A stretch of 64,000 bases of DNA from Palsa-504 sp963767565 (GCA_963767565.1 CAVYEG010000022.1:1-64000), one strand, 5' to 3'. Shown: positions 33,661 through 42,901, counted from the stretch's first letter. The notes: generated from the letters alone by a model not told the origin. Numbers and translations: made by a program.

Positions 33661-34436
33661 GTGCTTTTCAGGTAGTCCAGCTGGGCCCGGACCGACATCT
33701 CGGCGGCCGGCCACAGGGACCGCTCGACGTCGGTGTAGATCATGGCCACGATCTCGGCCGGGGTCCTGGCCCCGGCGGCCAGCGCCGACCGGACCTGATC
33801 CAGCCGTTCGGCCCGGTGCGACTGGTAGTAGTCCAGGGTGGCGACCGGATCGTCCAGCACCGGGCCGTGCCCGGGCAGCAGCAGGCGCAGCCCGGCCCCG
33901 TCGGCCAGGTCCCGCAGCTGGCCGAGCGTGCGCAGGTAGTCGCCTAGGTTGCCGTCCCGGGCGATGACCGTGGTGCCGCGGCCGAGCACCGTATCGCCGG
34001 TGAACAGCGCGCCGTCGGCCGGCAGCAGCAGGCTGACCGAGTCCGCGGTGTGGCCAGGCGTGGCGACCACCCGCAGCTCACAGCCGGCCTCGGTGAGCAC
34101 GTCGCCGCCGGCGAACCCCTCGCTGCCGAGCAGGCCGGCCGGGTCGGCCGCCTGGACCGGGGCGCCGCTCAGCTCGGCCAGCCGGGCCGCCCCGGCGGAA
34201 TGGTCGCAGTGCCCGTGGGTGAGCAGGATGCTGGCGATCCGGCGCTCGCCCGCCTGCGCGGCGGCCAGCACCCGGCGCAGGTGCCCCTCGTCGTCGGGTC
34301 CGGGGTCGATGACCGCCACCCGCGGCGAGCCCGGTTCGGCGATGATCCAGGTGTTGGTGCCCTCCAGCGTCATCGGCGACGGGTTGGGGGCCAGCAGGCA
34401 GGTCGCCCGGGTCGTGGTATAGCCGTCGATGGTCAT
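33657..34436 (-). CDS. MBL-fold metallo-hydrolase
   Basis: A 259-aa metallo-beta-lactamase-fold hydrolase with zinc motif LLTHGHCDHSAG near residue 72, ATPGHTADS, FTGDTVLG, and a late LLPGHGPV. It resembles LACTB2-type hydrolases that act on nucleotides, thioesters or RNA; the substrate is unknown. It overlaps the Nudix gene by ATGA, and the chain DUF4177-RidA-Nudix-MBL reads as one operon. Confidence 0.85.
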   Translation of the reverse strand: MTIDGYTTTRATCLLAPNPSPMTLEGTNTWIIAEPGSPRVAVIDPGPDDEGHLRRVLAAAQAGERRIASILLTHGHCDHSAGAARLAELSGAPVQAADPAGLLGSEGFAGGDVLTEAGCELRVVATPGHTADSVSLLLPADGALFTGDTVLGRGTTVIARDGNLGDYLRTLGQLRDLADGAGLRLLLPGHGPVLDDPVATLDYYQSHRAERLDQVRSALAAGARTPAEIVAMIYTDVERSLWPAAEMSVRAQLDYLKST

Positions 34437-35329
34437 AGCGGGTACTCCACGGCCTGCGGCAGGGCCAGCCAGGCCCGTTCGTCCTGCAGGACCACCTTGG
34501 GCAGCAGCGGCGCGATCACCCGGCGCGCGGCCATGATCTCGTCCAGGTCCTGGTAGGCGCCCAGTTCGGCCAGGGTCACGGCGGTGGGCGGCAGCAGCGT
34601 GATCTGCCCGGACCTGGCCGCTTCCAGGGCCTTGACCGGCCGTAGCCAGGTGCCCGAGTCCGATTCGCCGGGATGCTGGGTGGTCTCTGGCCCTTCCCGC
34701 ACGGCCGCCTGGCCGGCCGGCAGGGCCGCGGTCTGCCCGGCCGGCAGGGCCGCGGCGAAGAACCAGGTGTCGAAGCGGCGGGCGGACACCTCGGGGGTGA
34801 TCCAGCGGGCCCACGGCGTGAGCAGGTCGGCGCGCAGCATCAAGCCCCGGCGGGCCAGCAGCTCGGCCAGGGACAGCGAGCCGCCGAGCAGCGCCCGCCG
34901 GTCCCCGGCCATGGCCTCGCCGGGCTGGACCAGCTCCGCGGGCGAGGGCCCGGCCAGCAGCACGCCGGACTCCTCGAACGTCTCCCGGACCGCCGCGCAG
35001 ACCAGGGCCCGGGCGTGGTCGGCCGAGACGCCCAGCTGGCCGCCGAATGCGGCCGGGGCCGGGCCGGCCCAGGCCGTCTCGCCGATGGCCGGGTCGGCGT
35101 CCCGCTCGTCGACCGCCCCGCCCGGGAACACGCAGGCTCCCGGCGCGAACTCCAGCACCGTGGTCCGCGCCAGCATGAACACCTCGACCACGGGAGCCTG
35201 CCGGAGCAGGATCACGGTCGCGGCGTCACGGGGTACCGCGGGCGACAGCCCGCCCGCGGCGAACTCCCGCGCCCGTTCGGCCATGCCCAGCGGCACCCGC
35301 ACCCGCGCGGGCCCGTAGTCCGCGGGCAT
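34433..35329 (-). CDS. Nudix hydrolase
   Basis: A 298-aa Nudix protein. The Nudix box is split: GGAVDERDAD near residue 72, an insert of about 30 residues, then AAVRETFEESGVLL near residue 115, as in NUDT19/RPP-type hydrolases that cut CoA derivatives. A small internal duplication (ALPAGQTA, ALPAGQAA) sits near residue 205. It overlaps the MBL gene by four bases. Confidence 0.85.
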   Translation of the reverse strand: MPADYGPARVRVPLGMAERAREFAAGGLSPAVPRDAATVILLRQAPVVEVFMLARTTVLEFAPGACVFPGGAVDERDADPAIGETAWAGPAPAAFGGQLGVSADHARALVCAAVRETFEESGVLLAGPSPAELVQPGEAMAGDRRALLGGSLSLAELLARRGLMLRADLLTPWARWITPEVSARRFDTWFFAAALPAGQTAALPAGQAAVREGPETTQHPGESDSGTWLRPVKALEAARSGQITLLPPTAVTLAELGAYQDLDEIMAARRVIAPLLPKVVLQDERAWLALPQAVEYPL

Positions 35330-35332
35330 CGC

Positions 35333-35794
35333 TCAGCCGCGGATTTCGGCGATCAGCTCGACCTCGACCGGGGCGTTCAGCGGCAGCTCGGCCACTCCGA
35401 CCGCGCTGCGGGCGTGCCGCCCGTCCTCGCCGAACACCTCGACCAGCAGGTCACTGGCGCCGTTGATCACCTGCGGCTGGGCGTTGAACCCGGGCGCGCT
35501 GGCCACGAAGCCGACGACCTTCACGATCCGGGCGATCTGGTCCAGGCCGCCGGCCGCGGCCGCCGCGGCGGCCAGCGCGTTCAGCGCGCACGTCCGGGCC
35601 AGCCCGGCCGCATCCGAGGGGCTGACCTCGGCGCCGACCTTGCCGGTGGCGGGCAGCTTCCCGTCCACCACCGGCAGCTGGCCCGCGGTATAGACGAACT
35701 GGCCGGTCCGCACGGCGGGCACGTACGAGCCGCGCGGGGCCACCACCGACGGCAGCGTGAGCCCCAGCTCGGCCAGCCGCCCGGCCGCGGTCAC
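35333..35794 (-). CDS. RidA-family protein
   Basis: A 153-aa RidA/YjgF-like protein: TGQFVYTAGQLPVVDGKLPATG, ALNALAAAAAAAGG, and a C-terminal VAELPLNAPVEVELIAEI. RidA removes reactive enamines by hydrolysis; this longer form lacks a clear catalytic arginine where I expect it, so activity is uncertain. GTG at 35794 overlaps the DUF4177 stop (GTGA). Confidence 0.85.
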   Translation of the reverse strand: MTAAGRLAELGLTLPSVVAPRGSYVPAVRTGQFVYTAGQLPVVDGKLPATGKVGAEVSPSDAAGLARTCALNALAAAAAAAGGLDQIARIVKVVGFVASAPGFNAQPQVINGASDLLVEVFGEDGRHARSAVGVAELPLNAPVEVELIAEIRG

Positions 35795-35946
35795 GGCTTC
35801 TCCCGCTTCATGTAGGCCACCAGCTGCTCGGAGTTGGGGCCGGGTATCACGGCCACCAGCTCCCAGCCGTCGTCACCCCAGTTGTCGAGGATCTGCTTGG
35901 TCGCGTGCACGAGCAGCGGCACCGTCGCGTACTCCCACTTTGGCAT
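35791..35946 (-). CDS. DUF4177 protein, 51 aa
   Basis: A 51-codon gene starting at ATG 35946. It reads PKWEYATVPLLVHA, TKQILDNWGDDGWELVAVI and a basic MKREKP end, the DUF4177 pattern. The function is unknown. It is translationally coupled to RidA through a GTGA overlap, and the same small gene sits near crp and wblA in Streptomyces as I remember it. Confidence 0.85.
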   Translation of the reverse strand: MPKWEYATVPLLVHATKQILDNWGDDGWELVAVIPGPNSEQLVAYMKREKP

Positions 35947-35955
35947 GGACTGACC

Positions 35956-36960
35956 TTACGCCCCGTCCTGCTTGGCCAGATCGGGGGCAACCACTTCACC
36001 GATCTCTGGCGGCGCGATGTTCTGCACCTCAGGCACCGACGCGACGTCCTCCACCTCGGGCACCGGCGGGATGGACGACTCCTCCAGCTCGGGCACGTGG
36101 ACGTTGGAGATGGCCGCCTCGGCCGCCGCCACCTCGGCGTCACCGAGGTCATCGAGGTCGGCGATCGGCTCGGCGGGCGGGGCCGGCGGGCCGGGGGCCA
36201 TCTTCTCGAAGAACCTGAGCAGTTCGACCGGGATGGGCATGACCAGCGTGCTGTTCCGCTCGCCGGCCACCTCGACCACGGTCTGCAGCAGCCTCAGCTG
36301 CAGCGCGGCCGGGTCGCGCGACATCACGTTGGCCGCGGCGGCCAGCCGCTTGGACGCCTGGTACTCACCGTCGGCGGTGATGATCCGGGCCCGGCGTTCC
36401 CGCTCGGCCTCGGCCTGCCGGGACATGGACCGCTTCATGCCCTCGGGCAGCGACACGTCCTTGATCTCGACCCGCTCGACCCGGATGCCCCACGGGCCCT
36501 CGGTCGGCTCGTCGATGATGCGGCGCAGCTCCCGGTTCACCGACTCCCGCTCGGCCAGCAGCTGGTCCATCTCGGACTGGCCGATGATCGACCGGAGCGA
36601 AGTCTGGGCCTGCTGGGAGATGGCGAACATATAGTTCTGCACGTTCACGGTGGCCTTGATCGGGTCCACCACGCGGAAATACACCACCGCGTCCACCCGG
36701 ACGCTTACGTTGTCCCTGGTAATGCCCTCCTGAGCGGGCACGGCCATGGCCACGATCTGCATGTTGACCTTCGCCATCCGGTCGCCGACCGGCCGGATGA
36801 TGGTCAGTCCTGGGCCCCGGATCTCGGGCAGGACCCGGCCGAACCGGTAGATGATGCCTTGCTCATACTGCTGCACCACCTTGAACGAGCGCGCGGCGGT
36901 GATCAGTCCGATCAGAACCAGGATCACGATGACGGCAACCACTACACCCACCGGGATCAC
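35956..36960 (-). CDS. Slipin/SPFH (Band 7) membrane protein
   Basis: A 334-aa protein. One N-terminal membrane helix (residues 2-24) precedes a stomatin-like SPFH domain (YEQGIIYRFGRVLPEIRGPGL; VRVDAVVYFRVVDP; LREllaERESVNRELRRIIDEPTEGPWGIRVERVEIKD-type core), then an acidic Pro/Val/Glu-rich tail of about 90 residues, longer than in typical slipins. It probably scaffolds membrane microdomains. GTG at 36960 follows a purine-rich GGAAGAGAGG site. It lies 9 bp upstream of the DUF4177 gene on the same strand. Confidence 0.88.
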   Translation of the reverse strand: MIPVGVVVAVIVILVLIGLITAARSFKVVQQYEQGIIYRFGRVLPEIRGPGLTIIRPVGDRMAKVNMQIVAMAVPAQEGITRDNVSVRVDAVVYFRVVDPIKATVNVQNYMFAISQQAQTSLRSIIGQSEMDQLLAERESVNRELRRIIDEPTEGPWGIRVERVEIKDVSLPEGMKRSMSRQAEAERERRARIITADGEYQASKRLAAAANVMSRDPAALQLRLLQTVVEVAGERNSTLVMPIPVELLRFFEKMAPGPPAPPAEPIADLDDLGDAEVAAAEAAISNVHVPELEESSIPPVPEVEDVASVPEVQNIAPPEIGEVVAPDLAKQDGA

Positions 36961-37078
36961 CTCTCTTCCTAGACCCCAGCGTAGTGACTAAGGACTACCC
37001 GCCAGTACCGCCCACCGAACCATAAGGTATCCCGGCGGAGATAGCCTCCCTAAGAGAGCTAGCGGAGGCAATAACGGG

Positions 37079-38098
37079 ATGACCACGAGGGACACCGACT
37101 GGGACGGCGTGCGGCTGCACGTGGTCACCGGCAAGGGCGGCACCGGCAAGACCACGACGGCAGCGGCCCTGGCCCTGGCCCTGGCCACGGCCGGCCGGAA
37201 GGTCCTGCTGATCGAGGTCGAAGGCAGGCAGGGCATCGCCCGGCTCTTCGACTGCCCGCCGCTGCCGTATGACGAGCGGAAGGTCGCGCTCGGCCTGGGC
37301 CGTTCGGGTACCGAGGGCGGCGACGTGTACGCGCTGGCGGTCGACCCGGAAGGCGCCCTGCTCGACTACCTGCAGATGTTCTACAACATGCGGCGGGCCG
37401 GGACCACGCTGACCAGGCTCGGCGTGGTCGACTTCGCGACCACGATCGCCCCTGGCCTGGCCGACGTGCTGGTCACCGGCAAGGCCACCGAGGCGACCAG
37501 GCGGCGGGCGAGCCGCGGCGGCAGCCACGTCTACGACGCGGTGGTGATGGACGCCCCGCCCACGGGCCGGATCGGCCGGTTCCTCAACGTCTCGACCGAG
37601 GTGTCCGGGCTGGCCAAGGTGGGCCCGATCCGGACCCACGCGGACACCGTGGCCAAGGTGATCAGGTCGCCGCAGACCGTGGTGCACTTCGTCACCACGC
37701 TGGAGGAGATGCCGGTGCAGGAGACCCTGGACGGCATCGAGGAGCTGCGCGAGCTGACCGACGGGGCGATCAGGCCGGGCGGCATCATCATCAACATGGC
37801 CCGGCCGGCCATGCTGCCCGACGCCGACCTGGCCGCGGCGGCCAGCGGCTCCCTGGACGTCGCCGAGCTCGTCCTGGGCCTGAAGGCGGCCGGGATCAGC
37901 GACAACCACGGCCTGGCCGCCGAGCTGGCCACCGAGCTGAAGGAGCACGCCCAGCAGGTGGCGCTGCAGGACCGGGAGCGGGCCGAGCTGCTGACCTCGG
38001 GACGGCCGCACTACGAGCTGCCGATGATCCCGGACGGGATCGACCTGGCCGGCCTGTACCAGCTGGCCGCCGCCCTCCGCCAGCAGGGAGCAGCGTGA
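37079..38098 (+). CDS. ArsA/Get3-type ATPase, first of a pair
   Basis: A 339-aa deviant-Walker ATPase: P-loop GKGGTGKTTTAAALA near residue 20, and switch motif VVMDAPPTGR near residue 160. The ArsA arsenite-binding cysteines are not evident, so this is not an arsenite pump subunit. A pair of such genes upstream of wblA is conserved in actinobacteria; the role is unknown, and a Get3-like tail-anchor function is unproven. It overlaps the second ATPase gene by GTGA, suggesting a heterodimer. Confidence 0.87.
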   Translation: MTTRDTDWDGVRLHVVTGKGGTGKTTTAAALALALATAGRKVLLIEVEGRQGIARLFDCPPLPYDERKVALGLGRSGTEGGDVYALAVDPEGALLDYLQMFYNMRRAGTTLTRLGVVDFATTIAPGLADVLVTGKATEATRRRASRGGSHVYDAVVMDAPPTGRIGRFLNVSTEVSGLAKVGPIRTHADTVAKVIRSPQTVVHFVTTLEEMPVQETLDGIEELRELTDGAIRPGGIIINMARPAMLPDADLAAAASGSLDVAELVLGLKAAGISDNHGLAAELATELKEHAQQVALQDRERAELLTSGRPHYELPMIPDGIDLAGLYQLAAALRQQGAA

Positions 38099-39267
38099 GT
38101 ACTACGGCGCCAGTAGGGCTGGACATGGACCGGATCATCGACGACCGGCGGACCAGGATCATCGTGTGCTGCGGGTCCGGCGGCGTGGGCAAGACGACGG
38201 CCGCGGCCGCGATCGGCCTGCGTGCCGCCGAGCGCGGCAGGCAGGCCTGCGTGCTGACCGTCGACCCGGCCCGGCGGCTGGCCCAGTCGATGGGCCTGAC
38301 CTCGCTGGACAACACCCCACGCCAGGTGGATGGCGTCGATGGCTCGAGCGGCGGCAGCATGCACGCGATGATGCTGGACATGAAGCGGACCTTCGACGAG
38401 ATCGTCGAGGCGCACGCCGACCCGGACCGGGCCGCGCAGATCCTGGCCAACCCGTTCTACCAGTCGCTGTCCTCGAGCTTCGCGGGCACGCAGGAGTACA
38501 TGGCCATGGAGAAGCTGGGCCAGCTCCGGCACGCCGACGAGTGGGACCTGATCGTGGTCGACACCCCGCCTAGCCGGTCGGCCCTGGACTTCCTGGATGC
38601 GCCGCAGCGCCTGAGCCGGTTCCTCGACGGCCGGCTGATCCGCGTGCTGACCGGCCCGGCCCGGGCCGGGATGTTCGGGATGAAGGTGCTGAACGCCGGG
38701 TTCGCCATGGTCACCGGCGTGCTGACCAAGATCCTCGGCGCTCAGGTGCTCAAGGACGCGGGTACGTTCGTCACCGCGCTGGACACCATGTTCGGCGGCT
38801 TCCGCGAGCGCGCCGAGTCGACCTACCGGCTGCTGCAGGCGCCGGGCACGGCGTTCCTGGTCATCGCCGCGCCCGAAGCCGACGCGCTGCGTGAGGCGTC
38901 CTACTTCGTGGAGCGCCTCGACGCCGAGCGCATGCCGCTGGCCGGCCTCATCCTCAACCGGGTGCATACGTCTCCGGCCGGGCGGCTGAGCGCCGCCCGG
39001 AGCCTGGCCGCAGCAGAGACGCTGGAGATGCACGACCGCCCGGAGGAACCGGGAGCCGGTCCGCGTTACGAGCTGGCCGCAGCGGCGCTGCGGATCCACG
39101 CGGAGCGGATGAACCTCGGCAAGAGAGAACGCCGCCTAGCCGAGCACTTCACCTCGGCCCACCCGGCCATTCCCGTCGCTGAGGTGGACGCGCAGCCAGA
39201 AGACGTGCACGACCTGGACGGTCTCCGGGTGATCGGCACGATACTGGCCCAGCCAGTTCCACGCTGA
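38095..39267 (+). CDS. ArsA/Get3-type ATPase, second of a pair
   Basis: A 390-aa partner ATPase: P-loop CCGSGGVGKTTAAAAIG near residue 26, VDPARRLAQSMG (Walker-associated), and VVDTPPSRSALDFLDAP near residue 160. A hydrophobic methionine-rich stretch (GMFGMKVLNAGFAMVTGVL) could bind a membrane helix, as in Get3; that is inference. GTG at 38095 lies within the end of the first ATPase gene. Confidence 0.87.
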   Translation: MSTTAPVGLDMDRIIDDRRTRIIVCCGSGGVGKTTAAAAIGLRAAERGRQACVLTVDPARRLAQSMGLTSLDNTPRQVDGVDGSSGGSMHAMMLDMKRTFDEIVEAHADPDRAAQILANPFYQSLSSSFAGTQEYMAMEKLGQLRHADEWDLIVVDTPPSRSALDFLDAPQRLSRFLDGRLIRVLTGPARAGMFGMKVLNAGFAMVTGVLTKILGAQVLKDAGTFVTALDTMFGGFRERAESTYRLLQAPGTAFLVIAAPEADALREASYFVERLDAERMPLAGLILNRVHTSPAGRLSAARSLAAAETLEMHDRPEEPGAGPRYELAAAALRIHAERMNLGKRERRLAEHFTSAHPAIPVAEVDAQPEDVHDLDGLRVIGTILAQPVPR

Positions 39268-39283
39268 ACGGCCGGGCTCTTGG

Positions 39284-39301
39284 GGGAAGCGGGGGCTTCC
39301 C
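39284..39301. terminator. Hairpin between the convergent ATPase and wblA genes
   Basis: GGGAAGC-GGGG-GCTTCCC: a 7-bp perfect stem with a 4-base loop, in the 50-bp gap between the two stop codons. Bidirectional termination is likely. Confidence 0.5.
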
Positions 39302-39317
39302 GGAAGGTTTAGCTGGC

Positions 39318-39620
39318 TCAGCTGGCGACGAGCTCGTCGATGGACTGCCGCTCGTATTCGTCGCGGGCCCGCTCGAGCAGGTCGCGCCACGAGGTGACCT
39401 CAGGCCGGCGGCGCAGCAGCGCGCGCCGCTCCCGCTCGGTCATACCACCCCAGACGCCGAACTCGATTCCGTTGTCGAGCGCGTCCGCAAGGCACTCAGT
39501 GCGCACCGGGCAGCCCCGGCAGATCAGCTTCGCGCGGTTCTGCGCTGCGCCCTGGACGAACAGCTCGTCCGGGTCTGTCCCCTTGCATGCGGCGCGTGTG
39601 GTCCAGTCAGTGATCCACAT
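39318..39620 (-). CDS. wblA: WhiB-family Fe-S regulator WblA
   Basis: A 100-aa WhiB protein with the four cluster cysteines at residues 12, 34, 37 and 43 (LICRGCPVRTEC) and the turn motif GVWGGMTERER. Position next to the ATPase pair and PBP gene identifies the WblA/WhiB4 group, a redox-linked repressor of secondary metabolism and regulator of sporulation. ATG at 39620 follows AGAGGAG with 9-base spacing. The 390-bp upstream region is unusually AT-rich for this genome. Confidence 0.93.
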   Translation of the reverse strand: MWITDWTTRAACKGTDPDELFVQGAAQNRAKLICRGCPVRTECLADALDNGIEFGVWGGMTERERRALLRRRPEVTSWRDLLERARDEYERQSIDELVAS

Positions 39621-39788
39621 GTGCCCACTCCTCTTGATCGTCGAGCACGAATGCCCTGACGGTCGTCTCGATGGGTTTCCGATCCCGGGGCCGGCGCGTG
39701 CGGCCGCCCGGCCACGGTTATCTGTTCGTGATCCAGCAACTTACGGAAGTCCGGCCGGGATGCCAAGACCCCGGCATGGCCATTTACC

Positions 39789-39838
39789 AAATAGTTCTCA
39801 CGGGCTATATACAACCGAAATAGTTACTCTCCGGTTGT
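39789..39838. promoter_or_regulatory. Direct and inverted repeats upstream of wblA
   Basis: AAATAGTT occurs twice in direct orientation (39789-39796 and 39818-39825), and ACAACCG (39811-39817) faces CGGTTGT (39832-39838) across 14 bp. All lie in the AT-rich part of the 390-bp wblA/PBP divergent region. They are candidate regulator sites; no factor is assigned. Confidence 0.45.
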
Positions 39839-40010
39839 GGTCATGTCCTGCTGGTCACTCCTTGGACTTCGGCACGGTTCGCGGACTCTTGTCGCGCGAA
39901 TTCCGATTTATACATGATTTGCCGCCCAGATGCGAGTCTGGGCGTCTCTAGGTGAAGTATGTCCGGTACGCGCGCACCCTCACTGGCCAAGGCGGCGTAA
40001 CCTATGTCGC

Positions 40011-42356
40011 GTGCAGCAGTACCTGGAGACGTTTTTCACCCGGACGAGCCTACTAGGCCGCCTGGTCACGCTCGCGGTCGTGGCCGGGGTCCTGGCCGCG
40101 GCCATGGTCCTGCCCATCGTCGCCGCGTCGGGGATCCTGGTCAGGAATCAGGCCGATAAGTTCACCACCCTGTCGCTGAACAACCAGGGCCTGCCGCAGC
40201 GGTCGGAGATCCTGGACCGCAACGGCCACCTGCTGGCCTACGTGTACGGCGTGGACCTGCCTTATTACAACAACGCCCGCAGCACCAGCGTGATCAATTA
40301 CTTCGGCTGGGACCGGCAGCCGGTGGCCTACAGCCAGATCGACGTGAACATGATCAACGCCATCGTGGCCATCGAGGACTCCCGGTACTGGGTGCACGGC
40401 GCGATTGACCTGCGCGGCACCATCCGCGCGGCCGTCAACGACATCCAGCACCAGCCGGTCCAGGGCGGCTCTACCATCGCGCAGCAGTACGTCAAGAACG
40501 TGCTCCTGCTGAGCGCCGAGGAGGCCGCGGACGCCCAGGGCGAGCAGGCCGCCGCCGCGGACACCCTGAACCGCAAGCTGAACGAGCTGCGCATGGCCGT
40601 CGCGGTGGAGCACCAGCAGACCAAGCAGGAAATCCTGGCCGGGTACCTGAACGACGCCTTCTTCGGCTACAACGCCTACGGGATCGAGGCCGCGGCCGAG
40701 ACCTACTTCGGCACCACCGCGGCCAAGCTGACCGTGACCCAGGCCGCCACGCTGGCCGGCATCGTGGAGAACCCGTCCAAGTACGACCCGATCACCGACC
40801 CCACCGTGGCCCTCACCCGGCGCAACACCGTGCTGGCCCGGATGGCGCAGACCAATAACGGGCTCACCGCGGCGCAGGCCACGATCGACGAGGCCAAGCC
40901 GCTCGGGCTGCACGTCGCGGTGCCGCAGAGCGGCTGCGAGGCCGCCTCGGTGGGCACCGCCGGCTTCTTCTGCGAGTACGTGGAAGAGGTCATCCTGCAC
41001 GACTCCGGCTACGGCAAGACGCCGCTGGCCCGGGCCAAGCTGCTGTCCACCGGCGGCCTGCGGATCTACACCACGCTGGATCCGGAGGACCAGGCGGCCG
41101 CGACCAAGGCGGTGAGCTATGTCGAGCCGGCTCACAGTAACTACTACAACCCGGGCCACAACGCCGACACCGAGGCGGTGGTCCAGCCCGGCACCGGCCA
41201 GATCCGCGCCCTGGCCGAGAACGTGCCGTACGGCACGGGACCCGGGCAGACCGAGATCGACTACGCCGTGAACACGGCGTACGGGGGGAGTTCCAACGGG
41301 GTCCAGACCGGTTCCTCGTCCAAGCTCTTCACGCTGATCACCGCGCTGAACCAGGGCGTACCGTTCGGCTTCACCATGGCCGTGCCGGGCAGCGCCACGA
41401 TCAACGGCTACACCAACTGCCAGGGCGCCCCGGCCGGTAACTACAACGGCATCCCCGGCGCGTATAACGTGACCAACGCCGAGGGGCCGTCGTCGGCCTC
41501 CACCCAGTCGCTGTACACCGGGACCACGCAGTCGGTCAACACGTTCTACGCCGAACTGGAGAAGAAGGTCGGCCTGTGCAACGTGGTGAACACCGCCGTC
41601 AACCTGGGCATGACCCGGGTGGACGGCACCTCGCTGCTGAAAAACGACGGTACCCAGTACGCCGCGGATAACATCCCGTCGTTCACCTTGGGCTCGGTCA
41701 ACGTGGCCCCGCTGTCGATGGCGGCCGCCTACGCCACCGCAGCGGCCCGGGGCAGGTACTGCGCGCCGGTCGCCATCGACAAGATCGTCACCGACGCCGG
41801 CCAGTCGCTGTCGGTCCCGTCGGCGGGCTGCCGCCAGGCGCTGTCAAGTCAGGTGTCCGACGCCGTCAACTACATCCTGCAGGGCGTCCTCGTCTCGCCG
41901 GGCACCGCGGCCGGGGTCGGCGGGCTGACCGGCCGCGAGGCGGCAGGCAAGACCGGTACCTCCAACGTGGCGAACGGGTTCGGCACCCCCTACGCCGCCT
42001 TCGCCGGGTACACGCCCAACCTGGTCAGCTACGTCTCGGTGTTCAACCCGGTCTCCCCGACCGTGCACGACACCATGGGCGGATCGGCCAGCTGCTACCG
42101 GCTGGAGTACGGCGGCCTTGACTGCCCGAATGAGATGTTCGGCACGAACGCGCCCGCGTCGACCTGGCACATGACGTTCGACCACGCCAACCTGGGATCA
42201 GTCCACTACTTCGTGCCCGTCCCGGCCGACAGCCCGTTCAACAGCATGGGCAACGGCCAGGTCGTCGTGCAGCCCAAGAAGCCCAAGAAGCCCAAGAAGG
42301 GCGGCGGCGGCGGCGGGCCCAGCCCCGGCCCCACCAGCCCCGGCCCCGGCCACTAA
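40011..42356 (+). CDS. Class A penicillin-binding protein (GT51 plus transpeptidase)
   Basis: A 781-aa bifunctional enzyme. A membrane anchor spans residues 15-45. The glycosyltransferase has Glu122 in EDSRYWVHG and the GGSTIAQQYVKN motif; the transpeptidase has Ser436 in TGSSSKL (SxxK), SVN (SxN) and AGKTGTSN (KTG). A tail of PKK repeats and Gly/Pro ends the chain. It polymerises and cross-links peptidoglycan outside the membrane. GTG at 40011 lies 7 bases after a TAACCT -10, with no Shine-Dalgarno, so it may be leaderless. Confidence 0.93.
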   Translation: MQQYLETFFTRTSLLGRLVTLAVVAGVLAAAMVLPIVAASGILVRNQADKFTTLSLNNQGLPQRSEILDRNGHLLAYVYGVDLPYYNNARSTSVINYFGWDRQPVAYSQIDVNMINAIVAIEDSRYWVHGAIDLRGTIRAAVNDIQHQPVQGGSTIAQQYVKNVLLLSAEEAADAQGEQAAAADTLNRKLNELRMAVAVEHQQTKQEILAGYLNDAFFGYNAYGIEAAAETYFGTTAAKLTVTQAATLAGIVENPSKYDPITDPTVALTRRNTVLARMAQTNNGLTAAQATIDEAKPLGLHVAVPQSGCEAASVGTAGFFCEYVEEVILHDSGYGKTPLARAKLLSTGGLRIYTTLDPEDQAAATKAVSYVEPAHSNYYNPGHNADTEAVVQPGTGQIRALAENVPYGTGPGQTEIDYAVNTAYGGSSNGVQTGSSSKLFTLITALNQGVPFGFTMAVPGSATINGYTNCQGAPAGNYNGIPGAYNVTNAEGPSSASTQSLYTGTTQSVNTFYAELEKKVGLCNVVNTAVNLGMTRVDGTSLLKNDGTQYAADNIPSFTLGSVNVAPLSMAAAYATAAARGRYCAPVAIDKIVTDAGQSLSVPSAGCRQALSSQVSDAVNYILQGVLVSPGTAAGVGGLTGREAAGKTGTSNVANGFGTPYAAFAGYTPNLVSYVSVFNPVSPTVHDTMGGSASCYRLEYGGLDCPNEMFGTNAPASTWHMTFDHANLGSVHYFVPVPADSPFNSMGNGQVVVQPKKPKKPKKGGGGGGPSPGPTSPGPGH

Positions 42357-42392
42357 GCCGAGAGCCGGCGGCCACTAAGCCGAGAGCCGCCG
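42349..42392. repeat. 22-bp tandem duplication at the PBP/yqeY convergent junction
   Basis: Two adjacent 22-bp copies (42349-42370 and 42371-42392) differ at one base. The first contains the PBP stop TAA and a ghost of the yqeY stop; the second contains the live yqeY stop. Confidence 0.85.
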
Positions 42393-42830
42393 GCGGACCT
42401 CGGCAGCGACCCGGGCGCCGTCGGCCCGGCCCGCGACCCTCGGGGTAACGGCCTTCATCACCTGGCCCATGGCCGACATGCCGGTGGCCCCGGTCTCGTT
42501 GATCGCCTCCGCCACCAGGGCCGCGATTTCGTCGTCGCTGAGCTGAGCCGGCAGGTAGGCGGCCAGCACGTCTCCCTCCGCCCGCTCGGCCGCCGCCTGG
42601 TCGGCGCGCCCGGCGGCGCTGAATGCCTCAGCGGCCTCCCGTCGCTTCCTGGCCTCGCGGGTGAGCACCCGGACGATCTCGCCGTCGGTGAGATCACGGG
42701 CCGAGGCGCCGGCCACCTCCTCGTTGGTGATCGAGGTCAGCGCCAGCCGCAGGGTACGCAAGCGCACCTGGTCACGGGCTCGCATCGCCTCGGTCAGGTC
42801 CGCGCGCAGTCGCTCCTTGAGTTCAGCCAC
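42375..42830 (-). CDS. GatB/YqeY domain protein
   Basis: A 151-aa helical protein of the YqeY family: LKERLRADLTEAMRARDQVRLRTLRLAL near the start, AYLPAQLSDDEIAALV, and the C-terminal MGQVMKAVTPRVAGRADG block. This tRNA-binding-like fold matches the tail domain of GatB; its stand-alone role is unclear. The start is GTG at 42830. It is convergent with the PBP gene across the tandem duplication. Confidence 0.9.
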   Translation of the reverse strand: MAELKERLRADLTEAMRARDQVRLRTLRLALTSITNEEVAGASARDLTDGEIVRVLTREARKRREAAEAFSAAGRADQAAAERAEGDVLAAYLPAQLSDDEIAALVAEAINETGATGMSAMGQVMKAVTPRVAGRADGARVAAEVRRRLSA

Positions 42831-42901
42831 GGATCAATCCTAGAAAGACGGCAAACCGGCTGCCGTCCGTGGCATGCGCACGGACATGGCACCATGGGTG
42901 G

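Noticed and set aside
37079..39267. Pair of ArsA-like genes as part of the arsenic system
   Set aside because: They lie 26 kb from the ars island in a conserved crp-wblA context and lack evident arsenite-binding cysteines.
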